Positions 36,611 through 48,063 of a DNA stretch of 64,000 bases are shown piece by piece. The stretch comes from Diphasiastrum complanatum (Eukaryota; Streptophyta; Lycopodiopsida; Lycopodiales; Lycopodiaceae). Location of the stretch: NCBI GenBank assembly GCA_029204225.1, contig CM055113.1, positions 16,041,822 through 16,105,821 on the forward strand. Reading direction: 5' to 3'. The notes beneath the pieces were generated by a model, which worked only from the letters and a program-made list of their open reading frames with translations, made no database searches and had not been told where the DNA came from. Position numbers and translations under genes: made by a program. The stretch's first letter is position 1. Each line of letters begins with the position of its first letter.

Positions 36611-37600
36611 AAAAAAAAAAACTCTCTCAAAATATCAATTCCTTTGACTTTTGAACAATTGGAAATATATTCAAATTTTCTATGAAAATAAAAATGAAAA
36701 TAATTATTTTTTCAATGTTATTTATTCAAAGTTCAAATTTGAATGCTATTTTGTTATATATATAGATATATATTTTTTGTTAATATTCAAAAGGATTATA
36801 TTTTATTTTATTTGAAATGTTTATTGAATATATTGAAATTTTTAAATATTATATATGCAAATTTTAGAAATATTTTATATTTTATATGTATGATTATAAA
36901 ACTTTTTAGAAATAATAGTATGTTTCAATTTTAGTAAATCTCAATGATAATTGATTTACGATAGTTTAAGCTTATAATAATTGAGATAAGTTCTAAAATT
37001 TAACTTTGAAGGTATATATATTTTTATAATTAGTTTATTCGTTTTGTAGCGAATAGAGTAATTATAAGAATTAAAAAAACCAAAATATTCTGAATTTTTT
37101 TTTTTTGTCAAATATCTATTTTTTGAATAATCTGTAAGATTTAAATTTTTAAAAAAAATTCTACATTTAATTTTTTCCCATATAGACAAATTTGAAAATA
37201 TAAAAAATTTGGTTTGATAATCTATGTTGTGTTCATTTTTGTGGTTTTTTTTATAATGATTTTTTAATCAATTCAATAGTATGTAATTATTATGCATTTT
37301 AAATTTTTTTCATATATAATTTCTTTTCTTGAAAAATGAGTATTTAGATCATTTTTCTTCTCTTTGGTCTCTATGTTTTTTTGCTAGATGCACTAATCTT
37401 AGTTTAATGTCTGAAGATATCTAAAATATAGATTCTTATACCAAAATCAAATATTCTCTAATACTCCTCCTTCATGTAAGCATCTAAATATAACATATTA
37501 CAAAGAATTTCTGAGATATTATGTTTTATAGGGGACATGCTTCGATTAAATCAAAAAAACTTGCATAATTGACTTTGATGTTATGTCCATAACAATTGTT
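36611..37600. other. Very AT-rich stretch
   Basis: Long A and T runs, no recognisable gene. Apparent open frames are rich in Ile, Phe, Tyr, Lys and Asn, as expected by chance in such sequence. Confidence 0.5.
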
Positions 37601-37609
37601 CTTCTTGTA

Positions 37610-38050
37610 TTGATTGTCTTGGACCTTTGTTGAGCTTCCACCCACACTAGAGAACAACTAGTCTTTATTTATTGAATGTCTTAGATTTTTGTGCATCTTC
37701 GGCCACATTCTCCTATTGGTGAACTCACATTGATGTATGCCATTGTAAGTCATACTTTTTGGGCCTATTTGGTGTGGATCCAATCTTGTGATTCTCAACA
37801 CATCTTATCCCACATAAATTCACTTTTGACTTATCTTAAAATAAAGAGACACACTTTCTTAGGTGGAACACTTATAGAATTTTGTGCAACTTCCTCTCAC
37901 ATTCTCTCAGTAAAGACACGTTTGTAAGAGCTATTCTTCCTCTATTGGATGTCTTGGATTTATGTGTACCTTCCGCCTACATTCTCCTACCGGTGAAGGC
38001 ATACTCATTTATGCCAGGGCCATCTTTCACTTATTTGGCATGGATCTTTA
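37610..38050. repeat. Degenerate tandem repeats
   Basis: A block with ATTG(A/G)ATGTCTT(A/G)GATTT, then TGTG..CTTC..CC.ACATTCTC, then GGTGAA occurs near 37671 and 37946, with partial copies near 37612 and 37868. Unit spacing is irregular. Confidence 0.55.
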
Positions 38051-39780
38051 CTTATTTCTCAAAAGTTCAACAAGCAGGCCCTACAAGGCCCACACCCCCC
38101 CTGAGTTCAAAAAACCCCTCCACCAGCTTACTCCGAAAAAATGAACAAAATCTATTGAAACTTGGAAAAAGGGCCAATCTTTTGCATAAAAGGTATGTGT
38201 AAAAAAAAGGTAAAGAATTTTACACACACCTTTGGACGTAAAAACAATTTTTGAGATTTTATGAAAAAAAAATCCAGCAGCCTTCTAGACAAAATTTTTG
38301 CTAAAAAAGATTTTCTATTAAATATGAGATTTTTAGCACAAATTTTGCTTGAGGAGATTTTTTTAGTAAAACTACAACAAAAAAAAAAATTAGCATGCAC
38401 CTTTTCCATGGAAGGTGCAACCATTTGCTATGAAATCTTTTTTGGCACAGATTTCACTTAAGAAGGCTCAAATGCACCTTCTACATAGAAGCTACAATAA
38501 GAAACAATTTGCTATGAGCCTAATAATCATATTGGCACCAATCTCTTACCTCAGATTCCTTAGAGATCTCTAATCGTTTTTGTGACTCTAGTTTGCTTAT
38601 ATTAAACCCAAATGTTCTCTGACAATTTAGTCTAATCTTTAAATCATGAAGGAGATGGCTGAGTGGATGGAAAGAGCGAAAGAATGAAAGAACATAGAGA
38701 GAGATATATGAAAAATTTACTATTTTGGACAGATGAATCCATACATGAATATAACTAGACTTGCTCTTCTCTTTGTTATTCTCATTTGTTTATTCAATGT
38801 AGCTTCTCCTCAATGTACATTAACTCTCCTACTTATATTTAGTTTCACTAAAATGTTACTCTAGCTCCATTATTCAAGTTGAATTGGATGTCTTCTCCAT
38901 GCATTTTTTACCCTAAACCAAATCAAGGCCCACTAAACTGGCTGGCTACTAAGTTCCTCACCATTGTCACCAATTCTAATAAAATATATACAAAAAAAAC
39001 ATTTGGTTAAAACCACAAACTTGGCCGACTAATCAACGTGGCGTTCAGCAAAGTGCAACTTTGGAACGTTGCCTGCAATTTTTTATTTGATTGAAGCTAA
39101 TCTTGATTTACGTTAGCTGGTGTACTTTGGTAGATTTGTATTTTTTTTATAGTAGGTTGATTTCTATCTTGATGTTGGTTATGTTGGAGGAGACGGTGGC
39201 GCAAGCCAGCACAAAGCTGTGGCTGTCATTGAGTTTGCCCAACGATGCCATTTCCTACACACTTGTCCCATACACACTTGTTTCATAAGTAATTAGGGCC
39301 TTAGGTTCTTCTCCTCATAAGAAGCAAATGCACATTATCTCTTGTCCCTTGGGACGAGCCCTCTTGGGTTCAGGTAGATAAGTGGGTGGCTAGGAGTTGA
39401 GGGTGGGATGCCAGGTTTTCTTCAGGTTATGGGAAACTATGAATTAGAACTACCATTATAACAAAGATCATGAATCAAGAAACAAGAGATACATGTAAAT
39501 GGAGAGGAACATAGGAGAAATACAATAACAACATAATGTGTGTTGAAAAAGTTGCATTATGACAACCAAAGTAGGCTGTTTATATAACATTAAAGTGGAC
39601 CTGTGCAGGCGGAGAAGATGATTGCATGGATTGCCACATTGGAATAGCACACATTGTGTTTTGATCATCTGATTCCAACACTTGATCTATCTATCTATCT
39701 ATCTATATATAGAGAATGGAGAGACAGCTGATCTAATTTTTAGTAATTAAAAGAACATCCTTACTTTGATTTCTTCTAGT
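38051..39780. other. Intergenic, no gene recognised
   Basis: Only small chance frames are seen. A (CTAT)n microsatellite lies at about 39685-39710. Confidence 0.45.
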
Positions 39781-39839
39781 TAGTTGTCCTTGTCCACTTT
39801 TGCTTTTTTGTATTCCGTTACATATTCACTCTCTGGTTC

Positions 39840-40065
39840 TGATTTCACAAAAGTGCGAAATACGCGAAAAGTGCGACAAGTGCCAAAAATGCCTATCATG
39901 CAAAATTGGCTTTGTGGAAAAAGCGAAGAGAAAGAGAGAAAGCCGAAGAGAGAGAATGTCCTGAAGACTTCGCGAAAATCCGAAGGCTTCACAAAAATGC
40001 CGAAACGAGAGAATCTCCCGAAGGCTTCGCAAAAATCTCAAAGGTTTCCAAAGTTCACCAATTTC
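39840..40065. repeat. GCGAAAA / CGAAGGCTTCGC repeats near the 3' end of the lyase gene
   Basis: Words such as CGAAAAGTGCGACAAGTGCC, GAAGACTTCGCGAAAATC, GAAGGCTTCACAAAAATGCC and GAAGGCTTCGCAAAAATCTC recur in tandem. Together they form a degenerate repeat of about 30-40 bp with small palindromes. Confidence 0.5.
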
Positions 40066-40128
40066 CAACGCCTTTGCATGAGAACTTGAAGCAAAAGTGG
40101 GATCTTAGTTTTCACGAGAGAGATTTGA

Positions 40129-41691
40129 TCAAAATATTGTTGATGCTGCCAGGAGCTGGGCTTCATATAGCGAGGTTATGGATGGATCTATTAAGCCAAT
40201 CACCCGTGTATCTTTGTTTATGGATTGCCCATTGCACCCGAGGGCCCAGTTATATGCCCCCGGAGGACTCAGCACATTAATCGCATAAGCACTGCAGTTA
40301 TATGCCACACCATAGGCCACAGCCCAGCCTTGTGCTGCTCCTGATCCTGTAAGCCCCCGGTTGATAAAGTCCAGAGTCCCATACTCTATGTCCATCTGCA
40401 CATTGTCGTAAAGCAGTCCTGTGGCGAAGAGGGCATGCGGCTGGGCGTGGTTCTTCCCCGAGCTTCTGCAGTTGTAAAAGACATTGGGACCCTGCACTCC
40501 GTTGTTGGTAAGCAGGGCAATCTGGTAGTCTCCTGCCACATGCGTGTCTCGTACCAGAATCTGCTGAGCAGGACTTTCCAGAGCGATATCAAAGGGCTTG
40601 GGACCAAGGGACTTAGCTGGAATCGTTCTGATGAGGTTTAGCCTCTCCACTGTGATCTTGCTGCCACTGAGCCACACAGTAGCTTGAGCTCCACTGATGT
40701 TGGCCCGGGCCGTTAGATTGCCACCGAAATCCACCACGACCATGTTACTGAACCATGCATCTTCTACGTTGACGCTGTGAAGGAAGCTCCCCGAGCCATA
40801 GGGCATGGTGGCGTCTTTCACAGCCATCAAATCTTGAATGCCCACATTGGAGATTCTTTTCTCAACTGGCAGTTGAATGAGCTGAACTCCTGCAACATGT
40901 TCTCCACCAAGATACTGCTGATCTATTCGAAATGGAACTGGAACATCCAAGATAAGAACGTTGTCATAAATATTTTTGACTACACGCTCGATAGTGGTCA
41001 ATGTTCCGTGACGATTTCCCCATAGTTCAGTCATATTCATCATGGCAATCCATGAGTCTGTCCAGGGCCAGAAGACCTGCACCTTATCTCCAACTTGAAA
41101 GCCGTCTGAACAATCAACGATCAGTATTCTTGAACCCGACGGCACAGTTTCACTGATGATGGCCGGACGCCCAACTCCTTGAATCTGGCCATACGTTCCG
41201 ATTTTAAACAAGATAGTTGCTGGAAGATCATGCGCATTCAGCACCGTGCCTGTCTCTGATACGCCGCTACCTTGAAGTACTACACCGCTAGCTTCAATCA
41301 CAATGCTTCTGCTACCGACGTTGAATGTGCCTGGAGTGAGCTTTACCGTTCCTCGCAGGCCATTCTCGTCTAAAGGCATGGCCGAAACCTCGTCGATAGC
41401 CTCCTGAATCTGATCAGTATCGTCCCCACCTGAGGGACACAGTGTCTTGATCACTGGAGCACAAGGGAAGGGAGCGTCGCTGCCTTTATACCCCACAGAT
41501 GAGAAATCCATAAGCATGTCCCCATTTGGCATGGGCTTGTAGACCAGATTTCCCAAAGGATCACTCCAGACAAAGTATTCATCAACAGATTGGGATAGTG
41601 TGCGGCAATCTGTCATCAATATATTGCCCATCATCACTGCAGCGAGCAAAAATGCATTCCACATTTGGATCAGATTCATGTTACTATCCAT
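40129..41691 (-). CDS. Secreted pectate-lyase-superfamily (parallel beta-helix) protein
   Basis: One uninterrupted 520-codon frame, the only clearly intact cellular gene here. The start at 41691 is followed by a hydrophobic signal-like stretch (MWNAFLLAAVMMGNILM) ending near Cys29, so the protein is probably secreted or in the cell wall. From residue 55 the sequence fits the pectate lyase 3-type N-terminus: DFSSVGYKG, GGDDTDQIQEAIDEV, then VKLTPGTFNVG....I.ASGVVLQG, the first coils of a parallel beta-helix. Later stretches with regular VQ, VE, NV and IL turns (residues 270-440) fit further coils. Several N-glycosylation sites (NMT, NLT, NIS, NCS) fit secretion. Substrate is unknown; pectin or another acidic polysaccharide is an inference from fold. 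It has no introns. No clear TATA box is seen just upstream. Confidence 0.8.
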   Translation of the reverse strand: MDSNMNLIQMWNAFLLAAVMMGNILMTDCRTLSQSVDEYFVWSDPLGNLVYKPMPNGDMLMDFSSVGYKGSDAPFPCAPVIKTLCPSGGDDTDQIQEAIDEVSAMPLDENGLRGTVKLTPGTFNVGSRSIVIEASGVVLQGSGVSETGTVLNAHDLPATILFKIGTYGQIQGVGRPAIISETVPSGSRILIVDCSDGFQVGDKVQVFWPWTDSWIAMMNMTELWGNRHGTLTTIERVVKNIYDNVLILDVPVPFRIDQQYLGGEHVAGVQLIQLPVEKRISNVGIQDLMAVKDATMPYGSGSFLHSVNVEDAWFSNMVVVDFGGNLTARANISGAQATVWLSGSKITVERLNLIRTIPAKSLGPKPFDIALESPAQQILVRDTHVAGDYQIALLTNNGVQGPNVFYNCRSSGKNHAQPHALFATGLLYDNVQMDIEYGTLDFINRGLTGSGAAQGWAVAYGVAYNCSAYAINVLSPPGAYNWALGCNGQSINKDTRVIGLIDPSITSLYEAQLLAASTIF

Positions 41692-42620
41692 TTGTCCAAA
41701 CCCAATATCTAAACTACAATTTAGGATATGAATGCAACCATAAGAATAAACTGTGGATCAAATCTGCCAACCACACTACCTAAACACCTAGCTGAGGTAA
41801 TTTGAGGTGCTGAGCAATTTTCTCAAGTCTCAGGGTGATTTCACACATTGAGTGCCAATACTGACACTCAAGCACACTTACTACAAGATGTGAGTTGCTT
41901 TGCCCAATCTTTCAGACTCGTTAAAAAGCAGAATGTGAAGAGCAAAAGAAGCAAGAATGTGAAGCAAATGTGCAGAGCAAAAGAGGTAAAGATGATTCTA
42001 TCTTCCAGATGAATATTCTCCATTTAAAAAGTTAATATGCTCATTACACAATTAGTGTAGTCAGAAATCTAGGAAAATGGCTTGGCCTTAATGAGAACAT
42101 GTGAGTAGGTAGCCGGCATGAGCACGCCCTAGGGTGTAGTGGGTGGTATATGATGGTAGATACTAAGATGCTCTGCAGCTCGGTAGGTAGTGACCACCCA
42201 TTACACCCGATAGCGGGCCCGCTCACACCTGCTACTTGGCACTTCATCATGTGACGGTTTGTTGTCTCAAGAACACGCTGAGCTGTTGAGAGCAGTGAGT
42301 CGCAGTAAGAAAATGTTGACTCGTTACAACTTACAACCTGTATGCTGCTAGGTTTTCGTTGTTGAACCTTTCTTATAGCAGAAATATGACATTCAATGGC
42401 CTGTGGCCTTTTCCGTTGAAGGAAACGTAAACTTAGCAAAAGTACATACTAGGTAGGTAGTTTAATGTAAGAACGTACTTGGCACCAAAATACGGCTGTG
42501 AACATTTGATGCATGTACGCTATAACTCCTCACACCAATTATGTACTACATTTCAGGGTCCTGGGGGGCCCTAAATGGACTAGGTAGTGGGCGTGAGCAG
42601 GCCCGCTACCGGCTGTAACA
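41692..42620. other. Upstream region of the lyase gene, no other gene
   Basis: No coding signal is recognised. The open frame at 42044-42439 (minus) has no domain. Promoter elements of the minus-strand gene must lie here, but none is distinctive. Confidence 0.4.
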
Positions 42621-42623
42621 TTT

Positions 42624-42669
42624 AGCCTTCATGCACCTAGCCGCCCTGCGGCGAGGTGCATTGAAGGCT
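42624..42669. repeat. Strong hairpin in a GC-rich patch
   Basis: GCCTTCATGCACCT and AGGTGCATTGAAGGC pair with a one-base bulge around an inner AGCCGC / GCGGCG pairing and a tiny loop. A second perfect hairpin, CTGCTACTAGGTAGCAG, follows immediately. Both lie within a patch that is GC-rich compared with its surroundings (42540-42720), perhaps a small foldback element. Confidence 0.6.
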
Positions 42670-42788
42670 GCCTGCTACTAGGTAGCAGTCTGCTCAAGCC
42701 TGCTAACGGGCATAATTGAAGTTTGGGCCTTTCAATTGAAAGGTCAAAATGAAAATTGGGATTTTATTAAAAACAAATTAGTACACCA

Positions 42789-42952
42789 TGTTAGAAGAAT
42801 TAGACTCCTTAGCAAAATTATTAAAAGCAAAGATAAGCATCATATAAAAGAATTCAATATGAAAACTTGCATTTGTCAAAGACAAATGTTAAAAGAATTA
42901 AACTTCTTAGCAAACATTAAAATCAAAGATAAGCATCATATAAAAGAAATAT
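42789..42952 (+). repeat. Short direct repeat pair
   Basis: A unit of about 65 bp ending AAAGATAAGCATCATATAAA occurs at 42789-42853 and again at about 42889-42951. The two copies lie within the same 90-residue frame (42736-43008), so the predicted peptide is repeated too (KDKHHIKE). No function is known. Confidence 0.6.
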
Positions 42953-43403
42953 CTAGCTTTGCAATAGTCAAAATTACCTTTCGAAAAAAAACTCATAGAC
43001 TACTTTGACAATGTAGAAATCTAACATCTACTTCACTAAGAAGATGCAAACTCAATAAGATCTTGATCAAACATCCAATATAAGATAAAATGAAGTTGTT
43101 GTTGGAACTTAATCTTACTCATACTCATCCTAAATGCCCTCCCTCATTTCCATGTAAATCGCTCTCTCAAAGTAGTCTACAGAAATGAATTGTTCATCGC
43201 AACAATTTGCATTTCTCCCTCGCAACCCGACAAGCGAAAAACCCGACAGAATTTCTACTTCACTTTCGGGTCATTTTGAGTACTAAGTACTTTGCGAAAA
43301 GGCAACAAATATTCACTTGAGCTTTTAGGGCATTTCTGACAATTCCGAAAGTGCAACTAAAGGATTATAAAACGACCTCCAAATAGACTGCCAATCTAAG
43401 GAA

Positions 43404-43736
43404 ATGCTAACGGAAGTCGGTCTATACCACAATTACAGCTCAAGCTCCATTGGGCATGGAGTCGAAAATAAGGCCTTCATGACCACTGGCACTTCCAGTG
43501 GCAATCGGCAAGGCAGATTTCTAACCGTCTACCGACAATTATCAGATAGCCTACGGAACTCTGAAATGGACAAGAATCGTTCCAGTATGGAAAGCCATGA
43601 CCTTTACAAAGCTAAATGGGCTATTAGGATTTCCCTCAATAGGCTTATACCTTGTTCGTTAGAAATTCTTAATGGCCGAAACAAGTATTTACAAAGTCCA
43701 GTTCTTGCTTATCAATTAGACGGTTATAGTTACTAG
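43404..43736 (+). CDS. Hypothetical 110-residue ORF
   Basis: The frame starts at ATG 43404 and is open to 43736. It is Ser- and Arg-rich, with no signal peptide, membrane segment or familiar domain. It could be a chance frame in unique sequence; I list it because the region has no transposon signature. Confidence 0.2.
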   Translation: MLTEVGLYHNYSSSSIGHGVENKAFMTTGTSSGNRQGRFLTVYRQLSDSLRNSEMDKNRSSMESHDLYKAKWAIRISLNRLIPCSLEILNGRNKYLQSPVLAYQLDGYSY

Positions 43737-43739
43737 AGC

Positions 43740-44879
43740 ATTTCAAGAAGAGACATAGGATCAGTGACTTCCCCACATGCGGCAAAATAGGCTTTGTAAA
43801 TGTCAGGCGGTTAGCTTACCAAACAAATACCAAACCTACAACAAATGGTTTACAATTTTCCTAAATAAGGTGGTTGATTGAGAAGCCACACGTAGAGCTC
43901 GGCACATTAAGAAGAGGTAACAAAATCGCAGGCAAAGAATGGAAAGGAAGGAGGAGGTCAAGGCATGAAGGGAGCCGCTGGCAGATCCACAGGCAAATTC
44001 ACAAGTAGGGAGCAAACCAGCGATGCACGAAGTTCCCACAGTAGGGCAGCGATGTATAGGTGGAGGAGGGCCGCAGATAGTAAGAAAGGAGGCTGCTGGT
44101 AGAGAGTAGAGTGACCGTAGGCAGAGATAAAGGCAATAAACAAGCCAGCGATGGACAGGCAGGCCGACTGGCCACAGAACAGGCCAGTGAGCATGAACAG
44201 GAGGGCCGTAGGATATTGGTGAGGGCACTCAGGTAAGTCTCAGGGCAGGGATCTTTCCAGCGGGAGACAAGGCATCGATCAGGTTCTTCTACGTAGGCAG
44301 AAGCTGAGCGCACAGGCAGAGGTAGCGACAGCAGGTGAGGGCGTAAATAGATTTAGGATTATGATAAAGCCTCCATGGACAGCAGGTTAGGAAACGAGTA
44401 GGCCGCAACCTGCAGTGAGCAGGTTTAGACAACAAAGCAAGATCCAGGTAGAGAAGATAGCCACAGACAACAATGCACAAATCTGCGAATTAACTTAATG
44501 GTAGCAATTTGGAGGTCAACATATGTTGCTTTCCAATTATGATCTACAGAGGAATGGATTGGAAATGCCTTATAGATCAAAAACTACTCTTTCTCAAGGA
44601 AATCTTGAATGAACAAGAAACTTTGAAGTGGAACAGGCTTATGATCTCTGGGTGATCAGCAATGGAGAAGCTTCCACAATGGCTTAAAGCAATGATATAT
44701 AGTTCATTGATTTGTTTCATAGATCAATAACCTTCAAAGAACATAAGAACACTATCCTAACAAGACAACAATCCTTGAGCAGGGAACAGTCACAAATGAT
44801 TCACGAACTTCTCAGACTTAAAAACACAATTAATTACAAATAGAATCACAAGAAAGTGATTCAAACAACTGTAAGACAT
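43740..44879. other. Intergenic, no gene recognised
   Basis: Overlapping minus-strand frames at 43836-44480 are rich in Leu, Ser, Pro and Cys in more than one frame. That suggests low-complexity, relatively GC-rich DNA rather than a gene. Confidence 0.4.
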
Positions 44880-45168
44880 GGAATTTGATAAAAAGCTTTT
44901 ATCTAGTTCGTTTTATGATGCATATTGACAGCTTCACGCTCCAATAACAACTACTCTAATTAGTCAGTTAAACAGCCGTTAACGATCTTGTAATTGTAAA
45001 GTTAGAATAATACAAGATCATTCAGCTGCTATATAAGTAAATGACTGATTGGAGAAGAAATACATGTGGATACAAGTTGATTGATGATGAATGATGTGAG
45101 AAATACTCCATCAGAGATCTAATGACCAAGACTAGTCTTCTAGTAGTTGACTCCTCAGAGTTAGTGGT

Positions 45169-45211
<43 letters not shown>

Positions 45212-45664
45212 AATATTCAAAGCGATAGCTATTGTTTTTTTTCTATAAGTAGAATCACGCGCTTATCAACGCTATTGTATTGTGATCTGATCGTTGTTAC
45301 TAAAACATTAATACACAGATTCGCTATTGTTTTATCTCCTTGCATTCTTGTTGAATGTCAATTCACTATCACTCGTCTTCCACAATATCACAAACAAGGA
45401 AATGTATGGTTGTCCTTGACGCCTAACTGTCTTTACATTTTTTTATATCTAAATATCAGTATCGGTAAATTGCATGGTTGTCTCGGACACCTAACAATAT
45501 CGCAAATTGTCTGAACGGTTGTCTAAGACACCTAAATTGATACTCTTATTAGAGTAGCTCTATATTCTTCGTTCTCCAAGTAATCCAAGATCCTAATAAC
45601 AATTCATTATAGACTTTTTTTGTGGGAACATTGAGCATCACTTCCGCAGCCACGTGTCTCATCA
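44880..45664 (+). repeat. 5' LTR of a copia element
   Basis: The region ends at CTCATCA, one base before a TGGTATCAGAAC primer site. It contains a TATA-like CTATATAAGT at about 45030 and a (GA)n microsatellite at 45171-45208. The left boundary is approximate. Confidence 0.5.
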
Positions 45665-45665
45665 G

Positions 45666-45677
45666 TGGTATCAGAAC
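45666..45677 (+). other. Copia primer-binding site
   Basis: TGGTATCAGAAC matches the initiator Met tRNA-type primer site of plant copia elements and precedes gag by about 110 bp. Confidence 0.75.
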
Positions 45678-45786
45678 AGGTTTTGGATTACTAGAGTACG
45701 AAATATACAGAAGAACCTAATACGTTTTTGTTTTCCCAGAGCTAGTTTATTTTCTATTTGAAATTGATCTATGTTACTCATTCATA

Positions 45787-46257
45787 ATGAAAGGTTCAAC
45801 CTCAGAGACCCGTTTGATCAACAAGTTCAACGGAGATAATTTTCACATGTGAAAATTCAAGATGAGGATGTTCTTAATCGAGGAGCTATGGGGATACATA
45901 AATGGTGCGATAGCCACACTGGCGGAACCTGAACTGCTCCCAGCTTGGGAAGCAAAGGATCGCAAAGCACTTGCCATTGTATCCTTGAATCTGAAGGACA
46001 CTCAAATTGCTCATGTATCAAACAGTACCACCTCCAAAGAAGCATCGGATAGCCTCACAAGTATCTACGAGACCTCAGACGTATTGACTCGTCTCTTCTT
46101 GAGAAAGAAGGTCCTCACACTCAAAATGAGCGAAGGCACCTCGGTCAGTGGTCATCTGAATGAGTTCAAACATTTGTTGAATCAATTTGTTGCCATAGGT
46201 TCCCCTATTTCAGAAGAAGACTCAACGATGTCCCTTCTCGCTAGGCTTTCCATATAA
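45787..46257 (+). pseudogene. Ty1/copia gag, truncated
   Basis: The ATG at 45787 opens MKGSTSETRLINKFNGDNF, the usual copia gag start (L..F.G.NF..WK..M). A TGA at 45850-45852 replaces the conserved Trp. The frame then continues through KMRMFLIEELWGYI and WEAKDRKALAIVSLNL. It continues through KEASDSLTSIYET, RLFLRKKVLTLKMSEG, and HLNEFKHLLNQFVAIGSPIS (UBN2-type gag helices). It stops at LLARLSI, just where gag would continue, and unrelated repeat sequence begins near 46260. No zinc knuckle or pol follows. Confidence 0.85.
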
Positions 46258-46259
46258 AT

Positions 46260-47589
46260 CCTTTCTAAGGTGAACTAAATTCTGAAGGATTAGTTACTAT
46301 TATAAGAAATTCTACTTCCATATGGATGTGAATTCGACTTGGAATCTATTGAAATTTCAGTTGATTCAGATTCAATGAAGGAATGACTAAATTCATGGAA
46401 TTTAGACTTTTTGAGCCCAGACGGTTTCCCTATTTGATACTCAATTATTAAAAGTAATATTTGTGTCACTTAGGATAAAATATTTTATGATCTGGAAAAA
46501 AATTATGGTTTGTAATAGTGTCGGACATTCATTATTGACTTTTTTGTAATAGTGTTAGACGCTCATTACTAACATGCTTATGACCTTTTAATATTTTAAA
46601 CATTGTTTCTCGAGGAACTTTTTAGTTGAAATTATGGAATTTCTTTTAGAAAAAAAGAGATGAAGTGATAAGGTTGCATAAATTTCTTAGAGGAATCCAG
46701 TATTGTCCAAAAGTTGGACTATCCAAGGAAAATAGAGGAGCTCTCTAGGGATTGTTGAGAATAATCTTGAACTAGAGGAGCTTTGGAAATTGAATTGTAA
46801 GTTATTCGTGTCTATTGATAGTAGAGATAAAGATTAAATTTAAGTTTCACTGATCGAGTTTACCAAATACCATTATGTTATGGATTGGAACAGATTCAAA
46901 TAAAACTCTAATCTTAATCTTGTGACCAAAGATGTTTGTATAAGTCGACTTAATCTTAAGTAGGAGTACTAGGATCTGTTGTAGGTTGACTGAGTTCAAG
47001 AAAATTTTGTTAGTGACAGTTTGATGGTTAAAAAAACTTGAGGATGTGGAATTGTTCACGTCAGGGATTTCTCAGATGTATTATGTACTCATGAGAAATA
47101 GAGTTCTTTTGTAGCCGAGTTGCAAGATTCCTAGTGAGTTATGTGACTAACATATGTAGATTTTTGGAGAACTCCTTCGGATTATAGCATATGTTTATAT
47201 TGAATCATAGTGAAATATTTTGTTTATGTATGTTTCAATCTTGTGGATCTACTATGTATTTCCTAGGTATTGACTTTATATTGTATACTTAAACTTGGAA
47301 TAGTTACTTGTTGGTTAATGGTTCTTTCTTTGTGAAAGAATAATTTATAAACTTAGTGATGGTTTAGAAGAGGTTCTAAATGTGGTGTTATTACTAGTTC
47401 GCCTGCACCTAGACATTTGAAAATTCTAAATCATTAGCAACTAACCTGAATAGTTGGATTACTCTTGAATGAAGGTAATTAAGTGAATAGTGTAAAGAAG
47501 ATTCACCAGGAACTGTTTGTTTTAATCTATATTGCTTATAAGACACATGATTTGTAAATGACTATGATTCATTAGTAAAAGTTATGTGT
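46260..47589 (+). repeat. Non-coding repeat, copy 2 of the 33290-33930 family
   Basis: No gene is recognised. About 46630-47300 is a diverged direct match to 33290-33930. The stretch runs into the inverted-repeat arm at 47590. Confidence 0.45.
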
Positions 47590-48063
47590 ATAAAATATAG
47601 AAAAGTATTGGCATATAGTATTTCTCAAATGGGAAATAGACTCTAAGTATTGATTGTTCTCAATGAGCTCATATTGGATGACAAAGTTTAATGAATATAA
47701 AAAACAACCATTGAACAATTGGAGTTCAACAAAACTTTGTAATCTCTAGATTTTGTTCATATAGGATTGTATACAGTTTTTGTAGTTGAAGATGAATCTA
47801 AAATAGTTTTGGTATGTCTTTTGTCCTTAACTACCTGATTGATCGCATAGTTTAGATAACTCATATCTTGCTAAAAATCAAGTTGGAAGAATAATCTTGA
47901 AATCAGTAATTTTTCTTGAGGTAAAAGATTTTGGAATGATTCTTATATTTCCTGAGTTGTGTGTTGGACATACACTCCAGTATCTTTTAATGATTAATTG
48001 TGATTTAGAATTTTGCTAATTATAGTTGACGAATCATAAAATTCTAAATATTTATGATTGATG
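47590..48063 (+). repeat. Long inverted repeat, right arm
   Basis: This is the reverse complement of 36131-36610 with few differences. It ends at 48063, exactly where copia integrase-downstream coding sequence (minus strand) starts. That suggests the end of an LTR or a recombination junction. Confidence 0.75.

Noticed and set aside
36479-37189. Ile/Phe/Tyr-rich small ORFs suggestive of organellar or membrane genes
   Set aside because: The DNA is extremely AT-rich and the frames lack any recognisable organellar protein; part overlaps the inverted-repeat arm.
37610-38050. Spaced repeats that could suggest a CRISPR-like array
   Set aside because: Units are degenerate and irregularly spaced, with no conserved direct repeat, and the context is eukaryotic.
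43836-44480. Overlapping minus-strand frames with apparent hydrophobic segments
   Set aside because: Several frames are open at once with similar composition, which indicates base-composition bias; no domain is seen.
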